From NCBI RefSeq assembly GCF_024710845.1, contig NZ_JANJTZ010000067.1, forward strand, positions 62,001 to 126,000: a DNA stretch of 64,000 bases, given 5' to 3'. This DNA comes from Mesorhizobium sp. (lineage in GTDB: Bacteria; Pseudomonadota; Alphaproteobacteria; Rhizobiales; Rhizobiaceae). Positions 17,793 to 30,526 of this stretch are shown one piece after another. The translations under genes were made by a program, and so were the position numbers. Position 1 is the stretch's first letter, and each line of letters begins with the position of its first letter. The notes beneath the pieces were generated by a model that saw only the letters and a list, made by a program, of their open reading frames with translations, was not told where the DNA came from and searched no databases.

Positions 17793-19097
17793 TCAGCCTT
17801 TGGTGTCCGGTGCGGCAGTCGCACCCACCGGATGCGCGGAGGCCGCGCCCTTGTTCTTCTCAAGCACCGCTTCCGTGATCGAATTCGGCAGCCTGCGCGG
17901 CGTCTCGATGAGACCCAGCACCGGCATGATGATCAGGAAGAAGGCGAAGTAGTAGAGCGTGCCGATCTGCGACAGGACGACATAGATGCCTTCCGCCGCT
18001 CGCGAGCCCAGCCATCCAAGCATGATGGCATTGGCAACGAAGAGCCAGAAGAACAGCTTGTACCACGGACGGTAGACCGCCGAGCGCACCTTCGACGTAT
18101 CGAGCCAAGGCACGAAGAACAGCACCGCGATCGAGCCGAACATCGCGAGCACGCCGCCGAGCTTGGAATCGATCGGCCCGATGTTGAAGGTGATTGCGCG
18201 CAGGATCGCATAGAACGGCAGGTAGTACCATTCGGGCACGATATGCGCCGGCGTCTTCAGCGGGTTCGCCACGGTGTAGTTGTCGGGATGGCCCAGGAAG
18301 TTCGGGATGTAGAACACGAAATAGGCGAACACGGCGAGGAACACGACCATCGCGAACGCGTCCTTGGCGGTCGCATGCGGCGAGAACGGCACGGTGTCGG
18401 TCTTCGACTTGACCTCGATGCCGGTCGGGTTGGTCTGGCCGGTGACGTGCAGCGCCCAGACGTGCAGCACGACGACGCCCGCGATCATGAAGGGCAGGAG
18501 GTAGTGCAGCGAGAAGAAGCGGTTGAGCGTCGGGTTGTCGACCGCGAAGCCGCCGAGCAGCAGTTCCTGGATCCAGTTCCCGACCAGCGGGATGGCAGAG
18601 AAGAAACCGGTGATCACGGTGGCGCCCCAGAAGGACATCTGGCCCCAGGGCAGCACATAGCCCATGAAGCCCGTCGCCATCATCAGGAGATAGATGATGC
18701 AGCCGAGGATCCACAGCAGTTCGCGCGGCGCCTTGTAGGAGCCGTAGTAGAGCCCGCGCATGATGTGGATGTAGACGGCGATGAAGAAGAACGACGCGCC
18801 GTTGGAATGCAGGTAGCGCAGCAGCCAGCCGGAATTGACGTCGCGCATGATCTTCTCGACCGAGCCGAAGGCGAGCGTCGTGTCGGCCGCGTAGTGCATG
18901 GCGAGCACGACACCAGTCACGATCTGCGCGACCAGCATGATCGAGAGGATGCCGCCGAACGTATAGGCGTAGTTCAGGTTGCGCGGCACCGGATAGGCCA
19001 CGAAGGAATCATACATCAGCCGGGGCAGCGGCATGCGCTGGTCGATCCAGCGGCCGAGGCCCGAGGTTGGCGTGTAGGTCGAGTGTCCACCGCTCAT
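17793..19097 (-). CDS. petB: Cytochrome b of the bc1 complex
   Basis: 434 residues with eight hydrophobic segments. Haem b ligands lie in LAMHYAAD and RYLHSNGAS (first pair) and in SLHYLLPF and VLHVWALHV (second pair). The Qo-site motif PEWY is present ([14 protein letters not shown], about 295-308). A Thr/Ala/Gly-rich tail of about 20 residues after the last helix is longer than in many homologues. The start ATG at 19097 lies 11 bases after the petA stop. Central proton-translocating subunit. Confidence 0.97.
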   Translation of the reverse strand: MSGGHSTYTPTSGLGRWIDQRMPLPRLMYDSFVAYPVPRNLNYAYTFGGILSIMLVAQIVTGVVLAMHYAADTTLAFGSVEKIMRDVNSGWLLRYLHSNGASFFFIAVYIHIMRGLYYGSYKAPRELLWILGCIIYLLMMATGFMGYVLPWGQMSFWGATVITGFFSAIPLVGNWIQELLLGGFAVDNPTLNRFFSLHYLLPFMIAGVVVLHVWALHVTGQTNPTGIEVKSKTDTVPFSPHATAKDAFAMVVFLAVFAYFVFYIPNFLGHPDNYTVANPLKTPAHIVPEWYYLPFYAILRAITFNIGPIDSKLGGVLAMFGSIAVLFFVPWLDTSKVRSAVYRPWYKLFFWLFVANAIMLGWLGSRAAEGIYVVLSQIGTLYYFAFFLIIMPVLGLIETPRRLPNSITEAVLEKNKGAASAHPVGATAAPDTKG

Positions 19098-19108
19098 GGC
19101 TTTGCCCC

Positions 19109-19672
19109 TCAGCCGATCTTGATCTTGGTGTCGGAGATGAACGAGAACACCGGAACCGCGAGGTTCTCGGGCGCCGGGCCTTTGCGGATGCGGCCGGCCG
19201 TGTCGTAGTGCGAGCCGTGGCACGGGCAGAACCAGCCGCCGAAATCGCCCTGCTGGCCGAGCGGCACGCAGCCGAGATGGGTGCAGACGCCGACCATCAC
19301 CAGCCAGTTTTCCTTGCCCTCGCCGGCCGAACGGTCGGCATCGGTAGCCGGCGCATCGGCGGAGATGTTGGCGTTGCGCGCCACCGGGTCCTTGAGTTCG
19401 TCCAGCTTGACCGCCTTGGCGGCCTCGATTTCTTCCGGCGTGCGGTTGCGGATGAACACCGGTTTGCCGCGCCACTTGGCGGTCACCGACATGCCGGGTT
19501 CGATTGCGGAAACGTCGACTTCGATAGCGGCAAGCGCCCGGGTCGACGCGTCCGGACGCATCTGGTCGATGAAGGGCCAGGCGACGGCTGCTACGCCGAC
19601 GACGCCCGCTGCACCGGTGGCGATGTAGAGGAAATCACGGCGATTGGGATCGGCTGTATCGGTCGCGCTCAC
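19109..19672 (-). CDS. petA: Rieske iron-sulfur subunit of the bc1 complex
   Basis: 187 residues. Twin-arginine motif RRDFLY (11-16) and an uncleaved membrane anchor (about 17-35), then the Rieske domain with cluster-binding boxes CTHLGC (130-135) and CPCHG (149-153). AAAGGA stands before the ATG. First gene of the petABC operon; its promoter should lie in 19673-19907, where I recognised no clear consensus boxes. Confidence 0.97.
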   Translation of the reverse strand: MSATDTADPNRRDFLYIATGAAGVVGVAAVAWPFIDQMRPDASTRALAAIEVDVSAIEPGMSVTAKWRGKPVFIRNRTPEEIEAAKAVKLDELKDPVARNANISADAPATDADRSAGEGKENWLVMVGVCTHLGCVPLGQQGDFGGWFCPCHGSHYDTAGRIRKGPAPENLAVPVFSFISDTKIKIG

Positions 19673-19907
19673 GTGACAATCGTCCTTTCGTCTCGCACTG
19701 CCTTTGGCGTCGATTGGGCGGCGTTTGCGCTCGCGCGCACAACGTCGCCCGGCTCGGAGTCGGGCAATATTGTGGCGAGGTTTCTATGCGTCCGCATAGG
19801 CCTTGTCCAGACGCCGGAACGGGCGGTGGGCAGTTTGTCGCGGGGGTCGGCGCGGGGGCGGGGCAGACGGGTCGAAGGGCGACCCGCAAGCACCGAGAAG
19901 GCCGGCC

Positions 19908-21023
19908 TCAGCCACCCACGGACGGGGCTCGCGAGGGCCTGAACCGGAGGAACGGGAGCAATCGTTCGACCACTTCCAGAATGATGATGTCCGGGTCCGA
20001 TTCGGCAATCAGACCAGTGTCGATCGAACCGCCCAGATGCGGCAACCAGACATAATTCGAGGCGAAACGCATGAACATGGGTCCGAACAGATCCGCGGTG
20101 AACGAATCTCCAAGGACGAGCACTCGTGGACCGGCAGCGAGTCGTCTGGCGGGCGACTTGTGCGTCAGGCGGTAGAAGTCGTTGTTGGCGACTTTCCGCA
20201 ATACATGCCGTTCGAGGCGGTCCTCCGCCACGAACGTGCCCTCGCGCGGCGACGGTACATTCTCTGTCCACGACCCGGCGATCCCGGCGAGCTTGACCAG
20301 ATCGCCCGGGCGATCACGCGGAACCTCGGCCGCGAACGCGGCGTCCAGATCGATCGTCTCGTCCGTAAGTCCGAGCGCCCGCACGATATCGTTGAATGCG
20401 ATGGCCGCTCCGAACTCGCTCCAGTGCGTATCACCGCGAAAGTAGACGGCACGCCGCGTTGCGTGTCGAAGAAGGGTTGGGCGCAGGTCCACGGCGGGGA
20501 CGCCGGCCAGCGCCAGCGCATCCAACAACACGTCGAGTTCGGTTTGGTTCGGGACCCCGCTCGCCCATGCCGGCAGCTTGTCCCGGTAGATCGTGTGCTT
20601 GTTGGGTGCGACTGCGACTAGGAACTGCCGGCCGCCAGTTCTGGCTTCAGCGGCGAGGTCGCTCGCGAGCGCCACGAACTGCTTCAGCCCCTCGACGTCC
20701 AGTCGCTGGCCCGTCGCCTGGCTCAGCGAATCGTTGTCGGTCAGGAAGAGCCATTCCTCCCGGCCCTGCAATACGCGCGGCGAGGTGCCCGACAACGCGC
20801 TATGGATGTCGCGGCTCATCTGCAGCATGTTCTTCCTGAATCCGTAATTGGTCGCGATGAAGATGTCAGCACGGCTGGACCAGGAAGTTTCAGCGGGTTC
20901 GGGGCGCTCCGCCGACAGGCTTGGCGCGGCGAGGATTCGTGCCGACTTCCATCCCAGTCCGATCGCGGGTAGCGCCAGGACTGCGACGATGCAGAACATG
21001 AACCAGATGTCGAGCCGTCGCAC
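19908..21023 (-). CDS. AlgJ/AlgX-like SGNH O-acetyltransferase partner
   Basis: 371 residues. An N-terminal signal anchor (about 6-26) leads to a periplasmic SGNH-like domain. The AlgX/AlgJ catalytic marks are visible: FRGDTHWSEFGA (Asp-His pair, about 187-198) and LVLGDSFTADLFG (Ser nucleophile, about 298-310). Such proteins move acetyl groups from an AlgI-type membrane partner onto a polysaccharide. GTG at 21023 starts 2 bases after the stop of the MBOAT gene, giving tight coupling; ATG 20999 is the alternative. No glycosyltransferases are nearby, so the acceptor polymer is unknown. Confidence 0.85.
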   Translation of the reverse strand: MRRLDIWFMFCIVAVLALPAIGLGWKSARILAAPSLSAERPEPAETSWSSRADIFIATNYGFRKNMLQMSRDIHSALSGTSPRVLQGREEWLFLTDNDSLSQATGQRLDVEGLKQFVALASDLAAEARTGGRQFLVAVAPNKHTIYRDKLPAWASGVPNQTELDVLLDALALAGVPAVDLRPTLLRHATRRAVYFRGDTHWSEFGAAIAFNDIVRALGLTDETIDLDAAFAAEVPRDRPGDLVKLAGIAGSWTENVPSPREGTFVAEDRLERHVLRKVANNDFYRLTHKSPARRLAAGPRVLVLGDSFTADLFGPMFMRFASNYVWLPHLGGSIDTGLIAESDPDIIILEVVERLLPFLRFRPSRAPSVGG

Positions 21024-21025
21024 GA

Positions 21026-22453
21026 TCAGAACCTGAAATAGAGGAATGGATTGTTGCCCGCGCCCGCGATCGCGATGAGGCTGAGCAGGAAGAACGCCCA
21101 AACGACCACGTCCGAGCCGAGTCGCGCCGCCGCCGCGCTTCCTGCCGAGCCGACTGGCTGCGGATGCGAGGCAGCGCCCATGCGCGGTGCCCGCAGGCGC
21201 ATGAGGGCGAGCAGCAAGCCAACCGCGAAGACCGCCATTCTGTAGGGTGTGAAGACGGAACCAAGGTCGGCATTGAACTGCCCGTCGCCTGTCTGTCCGA
21301 GAAGAGCGCGATAGTAGGCACCGGCGTCGGCCAGGGTCTCGGCGCGAAAGAGCACCCAGCCCGCCATCACCGCGAGGAGCAGGTAAGCCCGCGAAACAAG
21401 TTGCGGCATTCGCGAAAGGGCCGTCGCGCCGCCTGCCCTCTCGGCGATGAGCAGAGCCCCGTGCCAGGCACCCCAGGCGATGAAGTTCCAGCTCGCACCG
21501 TGCCAGGCGCCGCAAAGCAGGAAGACCACCGAAAGATTGAGATAGGTCCTGAACGGCCCCAGCCGGTTTCCCCCGAGCGGAATGTAGAGATAGTCGCGGA
21601 ACCAGGTCGACAGGCTGATGTGCCAGCGGCGCCAGAACTCGGTGACCGAGCGGGCGGTGTACGGCAGGTTGAAATTGCGCGGGAAGCTGAAGCCGAGGAT
21701 GAGGCCGAGCCCGATCGCCATGTTCGAATAGCCGGCGAAATCGTAGTAGATCTGCAGCGTGTAGGCTGTGAGCCCTGCCCACGCTTCGGTCGGATCGAGA
21801 TTGGAGCCGAGCGAAAAGGCAACGTCCGCAGCGAGACCCACCTCGTTGGCGATCAGGACCTTCTGCGCCAGCCCGATCGCGAAGATGCGCGTTCCGGCCG
21901 CCCCGCGCCAGACCGTCGAGCGCCGCCGTCCAATCTGAGCGGCAACGGTGGAAAAGCGCACGATCGGCCCTGCGACCAGTTGCGGGAACATCGAGATGTA
22001 GACCGCCACGCGCGCCAGGCTCCGCTCCACCGGCGCCTCTTCGCGATAGACGTCGATTAGATAGGACATCGCCTGGAAGGTGAAGAAGGACACTCCCAGC
22101 GGAAGCGGCAGGTTGGGTTGCGGCAGGCCCAGGAAGGGGATCACCCCGTTCATCGTGGCCACGATAAAATCCAAATACTTGGCGACGCCGAGAAGCACCA
22201 GATTGAGCACGATACCGACCGACAAGACCGTCCTTCTTCGAGTCTGAACGGCGGAAATCGCCCGCGCGACCGCCCAGTTGACGACGATGCTGGCCAGCAT
22301 CACCAGCACGAAGACCGGCTCGCCCCAAGCATAGAAGACGAGACTGAAGACAAGTAGCACGCCATTGCGCCAGGCAATGTCACGCCCCAGGAAGTACAAG
22401 ATCAGGAAGATGGGGAGAAAGGCGTAGAGGAATGTCGGCGAGCTGAAGACCAT
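21026..22453 (-). CDS. MBOAT family O-acyltransferase, AlgI-like
   Basis: 475 residues with about 11 hydrophobic segments. The MBOAT signature block includes SVTEFWRRWHISLSTWFRDY (about 266-285) and the catalytic His in CGAWHGASWNF (about 313-323). It is expected to pass acetyl groups across the inner membrane to the AlgJ-like protein encoded directly downstream. Related to alginate, cellulose and peptidoglycan O-acetylation systems. The start is the ATG at 22453 with the typical MVFSSPTFLYAFLPIFL opening. The region upstream is AT-rich and shared divergently with the secreted-protein gene. Confidence 0.92.
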   Translation of the reverse strand: MVFSSPTFLYAFLPIFLILYFLGRDIAWRNGVLLVFSLVFYAWGEPVFVLVMLASIVVNWAVARAISAVQTRRRTVLSVGIVLNLVLLGVAKYLDFIVATMNGVIPFLGLPQPNLPLPLGVSFFTFQAMSYLIDVYREEAPVERSLARVAVYISMFPQLVAGPIVRFSTVAAQIGRRRSTVWRGAAGTRIFAIGLAQKVLIANEVGLAADVAFSLGSNLDPTEAWAGLTAYTLQIYYDFAGYSNMAIGLGLILGFSFPRNFNLPYTARSVTEFWRRWHISLSTWFRDYLYIPLGGNRLGPFRTYLNLSVVFLLCGAWHGASWNFIAWGAWHGALLIAERAGGATALSRMPQLVSRAYLLLAVMAGWVLFRAETLADAGAYYRALLGQTGDGQFNADLGSVFTPYRMAVFAVGLLLALMRLRAPRMGAASHPQPVGSAGSAAAARLGSDVVVWAFFLLSLIAIAGAGNNPFLYFRF

Positions 22454-22741
22454 ACGTGCCCCGAGGCGTCCAATCCGGCATGGATCGCGACGAGGTCTAG
22501 GCCAAACCCAGCGTCACCGAAAGAGGTTCGGCAATCGGTATCGGTGGAAACGTCGGCGAGAAATCAACCTCTCTCGACAAGCGCCAATCTTTCGTCGGCA
22601 AGTATATTTTCCTTCACTTGGAGTCGGGCGAATATATAACACCCTGGATAGAGATTTCCAATTGACGCAATCGCCGCGTTCAGAAGATAAGTTGGATCGG
22701 AGTCTGTATTTTGTGGGAGAGGGAATTTGCGGCGGAAAGTG

Positions 22742-23176
22742 ATGCAGATATTTCTGGCAGCCTCGGGTCTGCTGCTGTGTGCGGGCCCGATGAACATCAT
22801 CGCACATGCCCAAGGGCAATCCATCCAATGGCGATCGGAAGCGACCTTCGCAAAGGATGCGAAGCCTCGCAAATCGAGATCAGGCGGTCTCGCCGGCAGC
22901 GAAGGCGATGTGAAGCGCAAGATCATGTTCACCGGGTTCACCCAGGGCGGGTGCAAGGGCCTCTACAAGCGCTATGTGGCGGCGTCCGGCCATTCGGCCT
23001 ATGCGGCCACGACCATCGACTATTTCGCTGGCGGCGCCTATGTCTGCGCGGCGGGCCTCAATGCTGGGTCTCAGGCCGAGGCCGAACGGCGCGCGGTGGC
23101 CGAATGCAAACGCAGCCGCGAGAAATACAAGACTGCCCAGCCTTCCGGCCCCTGTGTCGTCTATGCCTCCAAATAG
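22742..23176 (+). CDS. Small secreted protein, DUF4189-like
   Basis: 144 residues with a cleavable signal peptide (about 1-24, ...NIIAHAQG). The mature part has four Cys (in GGCKGLY, YVCAAG, AECKRS and GPCVVY), consistent with two disulfides in the periplasm or outside the cell. The SQAEAERRAVAECKR segment resembles the repeat of DUF4189 proteins; this assignment is tentative. A TTG at 22727 is an alternative start five codons earlier; ATG 22742 gives the cleaner signal. The 288 bases upstream (22454-22741) are clearly richer in A/T than the surroundings, hinting at foreign origin or a strong promoter. Confidence 0.7.
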   Translation: MQIFLAASGLLLCAGPMNIIAHAQGQSIQWRSEATFAKDAKPRKSRSGGLAGSEGDVKRKIMFTGFTQGGCKGLYKRYVAASGHSAYAATTIDYFAGGAYVCAAGLNAGSQAEAERRAVAECKRSREKYKTAQPSGPCVVYASK

Positions 23177-23195
23177 GCAGGCATAGTCCGACGCT

Positions 23196-23519
23196 TCACC
23201 TCGCCCCCAGCCTTGCCAGCACCCGCATGGGAATGCCCATCTCGCGGATGACGTCGTCGTGGCGGCGCATGCCGCAGAGCTCGCGCTGGATGAAGTAGGC
23301 GTGGACGGTGGCGGCAACGGCGCGCAGCCGCTTCTCTCTCGCCTCGCCGTCGAGGCCCGGCTCGTCGGCGGCGAGCCTGGCCAGCGCCTGCTCGACCCTG
23401 CGACCGGCATGGCCGAGCGAGCTGGCCATCTCGCCGAGTATCTCCTGCTCCACCGGCTGCAGGCCGGTGGCGGTCGAGGCGCGTTCGACGGTGAGGCGGC
23501 CGGGCAGTCTGAGCGACAT
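23196..23519 (-). CDS. Small helical protein, DUF6665-like
   Basis: 107 residues. The sequence reads as two or three amphipathic helices: EQEILGEMASSLGHAGRRVE (about 24-43) and the C-terminal AVAATVHAYFIQRELCGMRRH (about 68-88, quoted as AYFIQRELCGMRRHDDVI). I associate this with a small alphaproteobacterial family, DUF6665, from memory only. It follows the ABC transporter at 23528 after 8 bases in the same direction, so it is probably the last gene of that operon. Function unknown; a cytoplasmic regulator or assembly aid of the transporter is a guess. Confidence 0.7.
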   Translation of the reverse strand: MSLRLPGRLTVERASTATGLQPVEQEILGEMASSLGHAGRRVEQALARLAADEPGLDGEAREKRLRAVAATVHAYFIQRELCGMRRHDDVIREMGIPMRVLARLGAR

Positions 23520-23527
23520 CGCTCTCG

Positions 23528-25399
<1,872 letters not shown>

Positions 25400-25489
25400 A
25401 TTCGCCTAATGTAATCCCGCGACGCCCGCCCGACAGCCCCCGAATGTCAGGATGACGAATTTGTAATCGCCGGCGATGGCGTGCGGCGG

Positions 25490-27373
<1,884 letters not shown>

Positions 27374-27377
27374 GGTC

Positions 27378-27635
27378 TCACCTGTGCCCGCTGCGCGGCG
27401 CGATCGGTTTCACGGTCACGCTGCGGTCGAAACCGAGCGGACCGGCGGATTTGGCCTTCACGGCCGCCTTCGTCCCCTTGAGGCCAGCCGCTTCGGCAAG
27501 ATGGGGCTTGGCCGGCGGGCCGCCAAGCGCCTTGCTGAAGGCTGCTGTCAGCCCATTGGCGGCAGGCGCCGCTGGAGCTGCGTCGGCGGGCGTCGGAAGG
27601 GCGGTATGTGCGGGGTGACCCGGCTTGGCATGCAT
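27378..27635 (-). CDS. Hypothetical Ala/Pro-rich small protein ahead of ABC transporters
   Basis: 85 residues, low complexity: about a third Ala, with many Pro, Lys and His, and no hydrophobic segment. GGAG stands 7 bases before the ATG and the gene ends 4 bases before the ABC transporter start, so translation and co-expression are likely. It is basic and probably disordered. I do not recognise a family. It could be a small regulator of the transporter, or a permissive reading frame with a fortuitous ribosome-binding site. Confidence 0.55.
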   Translation of the reverse strand: MHAKPGHPAHTALPTPADAAPAAPAANGLTAAFSKALGGPPAKPHLAEAAGLKGTKAAVKAKSAGPLGFDRSVTVKPIAPRSGHR

Positions 27636-27721
27636 CGTCGAACTCCACGGAAAGCGATTGGCTTTACCGGCAGGCCCAGCGAACGATGCGGATTGTCAGG
27701 ATCGGTCGAACCGGGGTGCCG

Positions 27722-27775
27722 TCAGGCGGAAGGCCCAATGAGGCGGGCAGGCGCATAGCGCAGCTGGTAGTCCAT
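27722..27775 (-). CDS. Candidate 17-codon upstream ORF
   Basis: A very short frame encoding MDYQLRYAPARLIGPSA. It is preceded by an unusually good ribosome-binding site, AAGGAGGGCGGA immediately upstream of the ATG. It lies about 87 bases ahead of the 85-residue gene and the ABC transporters in the same direction, a position suited to a leader or upstream regulatory peptide. No run of one amino acid suggests classical attenuation. Evidence is limited to the Shine-Dalgarno sequence and position. Confidence 0.35.
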   Translation of the reverse strand: MDYQLRYAPARLIGPSA

Positions 27776-27925
27776 TCCGCCCTCCTTCGGTTCGAGTTGA
27801 CGTGGCGCGCCGTATAGACGAGTTCTCGGGCGAGGACCAGACCTGGCCGCCCCTCCGCGCGACGGGTCACCGGATCTGTTGCATTGAATCAACACATGAA
27901 CCTGCTGAACCGGTCCGCGAAGCCC

Positions 27926-28390
27926 ATGACTCACGATCTCCACATCGCGCTCTACCAGCCTGAAATCCCTGGCAATACCGGCGCGATCCTGCGGCTCGCC
28001 GCCTGTTTCTCCGCAACCGTCGACATCATCCGGCCGATCGGTTTCGAACTGTCGGACAAGACGCTGAAGCGCGCCGGCATGGACTATCTGGAGATCGCCG
28101 CGATCCGCGAGCATGCCGATTTCGCCGCCTTCGAGGGCCGGCGTCGGGCATCCGGCCGCCGGCTCGTCCTGATGACGACGAAGGCCGAGACGCCTTACAC
28201 CGCATTTTCCTTCCACCGCGACGACATCCTGATGTTCGGCCGCGAATCGGCCGGCGTGCCGGAGAGCGTCCGCGCGCTCGCCGACGCCGAGCTGCGCATC
28301 CCCATCCGCCCCGAGGCGCGCAGCCTCAACCTCGGCATGAGCGCGGCGATCACGTTGAGCGAAGCGGTGCGGCAGATAAGCGCCACTTGA
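27926..28390 (+). CDS. trmL: tRNA (cytidine(34)-2'-O)-methyltransferase TrmL
   Basis: 154 residues, a SPOUT-class enzyme methylating the wobble 2'-O of tRNA-Leu isoacceptors. The family N-terminus HIALYQPEIPGNTGAILRLA (about 5-24) and the C-terminal knot motifs LMFGRESAGVPESV (about 102-115) and IPIRPEARSLNLGMSAAI (about 124-141) are all visible. I start at ATG 27926, as homologues begin just before the LHIALYQPE strand; ATG 27896 would add ten residues. No operon partner; the TA pair follows after 48 bases. Confidence 0.95.
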   Translation: MTHDLHIALYQPEIPGNTGAILRLAACFSATVDIIRPIGFELSDKTLKRAGMDYLEIAAIREHADFAAFEGRRRASGRRLVLMTTKAETPYTAFSFHRDDILMFGRESAGVPESVRALADAELRIPIRPEARSLNLGMSAAITLSEAVRQISAT

Positions 28391-28438
28391 AATGTCGCTC
28401 GGATATGGCAATCTTTGCCAAAAGTTCGGAGATTGACC

Positions 28439-28687
28439 ATGGCCACGATGAACATTTCCCTCCCCGACCAGATGCGCGAGTGGGTCGAGGCGCAGGCGAA
28501 ATCCGGCAGATACGGCAACGCCAGTGATTATATGCGCGACCTGATCCGCCACGATCAGGAACGTGAGGCGAAGATCGCGCATATGCAGAAGCTGGTGGAC
28601 GAGGCGATCGCGAGCGGTGTGTCTGATCTGACGTTCGATCAAGTCATCGAGCGCGCGAGAGCAAAGGCACGGCGTGATGCCATATGA
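28439..28687 (+). CDS. ParD-family antitoxin
   Basis: 82 residues: an N-terminal ribbon-helix-helix DNA-binding domain (MNISLPDQMREWVEAQ strand and helix, about 4-19, then GRYGNASDYMRDLIR, about 24-38) and a flexible acidic/basic C-terminal helix that would wrap the toxin. GGAG lies 7 bases before the ATG. It overlaps the toxin start by 11 bases. As in other TA modules it should neutralise the ParE toxin and repress its own promoter. Confidence 0.9.
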   Translation: MATMNISLPDQMREWVEAQAKSGRYGNASDYMRDLIRHDQEREAKIAHMQKLVDEAIASGVSDLTFDQVIERARAKARRDAI

Positions 28688-28967
28688 GCTTTCGCGCCAA
28701 GCTACCAATGACCTTGAAAAGGTTTATTTGGACGGACTAGATCGCTTTGGCGAGTCACAGGCTGACGACTACATTCGTGATTTGCGAAATGTTCTGGATC
28801 TTATAGCGACTAACCCACGAATGGCGCGGATACGAACGGAAATCGACCCGCCAGTACGAATACATCCCCATCGGTCACATATGATTGTCTATCGGGACCA
28901 GATAGTCGGGGTTCTTATCCTCCGCATCCGCCACGCCCGCGAAAACTGGGCCGAACGCCCGATCTAA
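28677..28967 (+). CDS. ParE/RelE-family toxin
   Basis: 96 residues with the RelE/ParE fold: YELSRQATNDLEKVYLDGL opening helices (about 3-21), NPRMARIRTEI (about 46-56) and the C-terminal strands IVYRDQIVGVLILRIRHAREN (about 70-90, quoted here by its core VLILRIRHAREN). ParE toxins poison DNA gyrase; RelE types cut mRNA, and the pairing with ParD favours the former. Starts inside the antitoxin gene at ATG 28677. Its base composition is distinctly more A/T-rich than the neighbours, suggesting recent transfer. Its 3' end overlaps the opposite gene by a few bases. Confidence 0.88.
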   Translation: MPYELSRQATNDLEKVYLDGLDRFGESQADDYIRDLRNVLDLIATNPRMARIRTEIDPPVRIHPHRSHMIVYRDQIVGVLILRIRHARENWAERPI

Positions 28968-29221
28968 TCCGCCGTCGGCAGGCGCCGCATCGTGAATTCG
29001 ATGACGTCGCCGGGGCGTTCGCGCCAGCTTTCGATCGACGTCCAGTAGGCCTGTTTTGGCCAGCGGTCGAACCATTCGCGGGCTTTCTCGCGGGCGATGG
29101 AGCGCGGTAAGGTGTAGGTTTCCCGCAGGAACCCGTCGCGGGGAAGGCGTATCCCTTCCGCCCTTTGCCGGTCCAGACTTCGTTTCAGGCCGTCCAACGG
29201 CGGCCGTACCGGAGTGCCCAC
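28964..29221 (-). CDS. Hypothetical protein near hemF
   Basis: 85 residues, basic and Trp/Arg-rich (AREWFDRWPKQAYWTSIESW, about 47-66), without membrane segments. GTG start at 29221 has a strong AAGGAGG 7 bases upstream. It runs opposite to both the toxin gene and hemF, and its stop overlaps the toxin's. I do not recognise a family, though similar small genes beside hemF occur in rhizobia as far as I recall. Function unknown. Confidence 0.65.
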   Translation of the reverse strand: MGTPVRPPLDGLKRSLDRQRAEGIRLPRDGFLRETYTLPRSIAREKAREWFDRWPKQAYWTSIESWRERPGDVIEFTMRRLPTAD

Positions 29222-29309
29222 CCGACATCCTCCTTGACCCGTCTTGATTGGAGATTAGGGATCGAATCTGCAAAAGACGAGTCCTTTGTGGACCGAGTGG
29301 AGTGCGCGG

Positions 29310-30221
29310 ATGGAACGGCCCGAGATCCCGGCAGGCCTGCCGGAGGACATCGAAACAAAAAAGGCCACGGCCCGCGCCTGGTTCGAGGAACTGCGCGACC
29401 GCATCTGCGCGGCTTTCGAGAAGATCGAGGACGATCTCGCCGGGCCGCAATCGTCCTGGTCGGCGGGACGTTTCGAGCGCACGCCCTGGCTGCGCAAGGA
29501 GGGAGAAGGCGGCGGCGGCACGATGTCGATGATGTACGGCCGCGTCTTCGAGAAGGTCGGCGTCCACACCTCGACCGTGCACGGCGAATTTTCGCCCGAG
29601 TTCCGCAAGCAGATTCCTGGCGCCGAGGAGGATCCGCGCTTCTGGGCCTCCGGCATCTCGCTGATCGCCCACCCGCACAATCCCAACGTCCCGGCCGTCC
29701 ACATGAACACCCGCATGGTCGTCACCTCGCGCCAATGGTTCGGCGGCGGGGCGGACCTGACCCCGGTGCTCGACAGGCGCCGCACGCAGGAGGATCCCGA
29801 TTCGATCGCCTTCCACCGGGCGATGCAGTTCGTCTGCAACAAGCATGCCGTGGCCGACTATCCGCGCTTCAAGCAGTGGTGCGACGAGTATTTCTTCCTG
29901 CCCCACCGCAACGAGCCGCGCGGCATCGGCGGCATCTTCTACGACTGGCTGCATTCGGCCGAGGACAAGGGCGGCTGGGCCGCGGACTTCGCCTTCACGC
30001 AGGATGTCGGCCGCACCTTCCTTGTCGTCTACGACCACATCCTGCGCCGTAACTTCAACGGCAACTGGACCGACGCCGACCGCGAGGAGCAGCTGATCCG
30101 CCGCGGCCGCTATGTCGAGTTCAACCTGCTCTACGACCGCGGCACGACGTTCGGGCTGAAGACCGGCGGAAACGTCGAATCCATCCTGTCGTCAATGCCG
30201 CCCGAGGTGAAATGGCCGTAG
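29310..30221 (+). CDS. hemF: Oxygen-dependent coproporphyrinogen III oxidase
   Basis: 303 residues, the aerobic enzyme of haem synthesis that converts coproporphyrinogen III to protoporphyrinogen IX. Signature blocks: [20 protein letters not shown] (about 67-86), [20 protein letters not shown] (about 115-134), [10 protein letters not shown] (about 142-151) and the C-terminal [19 protein letters not shown] (about 268-286). GGAG sits 7 bases before ATG 29310; GTG 29286 is a weaker alternative. Supplies haem for, among others, the bc1 cytochromes encoded in this window. Confidence 0.97.
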   Translation: MERPEIPAGLPEDIETKKATARAWFEELRDRICAAFEKIEDDLAGPQSSWSAGRFERTPWLRKEGEGGGGTMSMMYGRVFEKVGVHTSTVHGEFSPEFRKQIPGAEEDPRFWASGISLIAHPHNPNVPAVHMNTRMVVTSRQWFGGGADLTPVLDRRRTQEDPDSIAFHRAMQFVCNKHAVADYPRFKQWCDEYFFLPHRNEPRGIGGIFYDWLHSAEDKGGWAADFAFTQDVGRTFLVVYDHILRRNFNGNWTDADREEQLIRRGRYVEFNLLYDRGTTFGLKTGGNVESILSSMPPEVKWP

Positions 30222-30236
30222 CCTCGCCGCCCGGCA

Positions 30237-30434
30237 TCATTCCCGCACGAGCGACCTGAGCTGGCCGGCCGGCAGGTCGGCGATTTGCGACAGATCCATC
30301 GCGTCGAGCTGTGGATGCGACAGCGGATCGCGCAGCCAGTCGGCGCAGGCCGCCGCGCAACCGGCCGCGAAGGAACGCGACGCCCCGGCTTTGTCAGCGA
30401 AATCGGATATCAGGCTCGTCAAAAACTTCAGCAT
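30237..30434 (-). CDS. Small hypothetical protein divergent from a LysR gene
   Basis: 65 residues. The start at 30434 has CGGAGG close upstream. N-terminal amphipathic helix LKFLTSLISDFADKAGASRS, a Cys-containing Ala-rich middle (AAGCAAACADWL) and the C-terminal DLSQIADLPAGQLRSLVRE, whose IADLPAGQL element resembles the end of DUF1127-type small proteins. Divergent from and adjacent to the LysR regulator, the classic position of a LysR target. Function unknown. Confidence 0.65.
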   Translation of the reverse strand: MLKFLTSLISDFADKAGASRSFAAGCAAACADWLRDPLSHPQLDAMDLSQIADLPAGQLRSLVRE

Positions 30435-30526
30435 CTCAGCCTCCGTTCGTTCTTGTAGGCTAACAATGCGCCCGAAAAGCTGCTTTCTCAATGGAGATTG
30501 GTTCGCAGTTGATATAGAAAAACTGC

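Noticed and set aside
16905-19208. 767-codon frame on the + strand opposite petABC
   Set aside because: Exactly antisense to three intact bc1 genes; Arg/His/Glu-rich low-complexity product typical of GC-driven shadow frames.
19908-22328. 806-codon frame joining AlgJ-like gene with upstream sequence
   Set aside because: The extra part is out of frame with the MBOAT gene on the same strand; the MBOAT product is clearly the real one.
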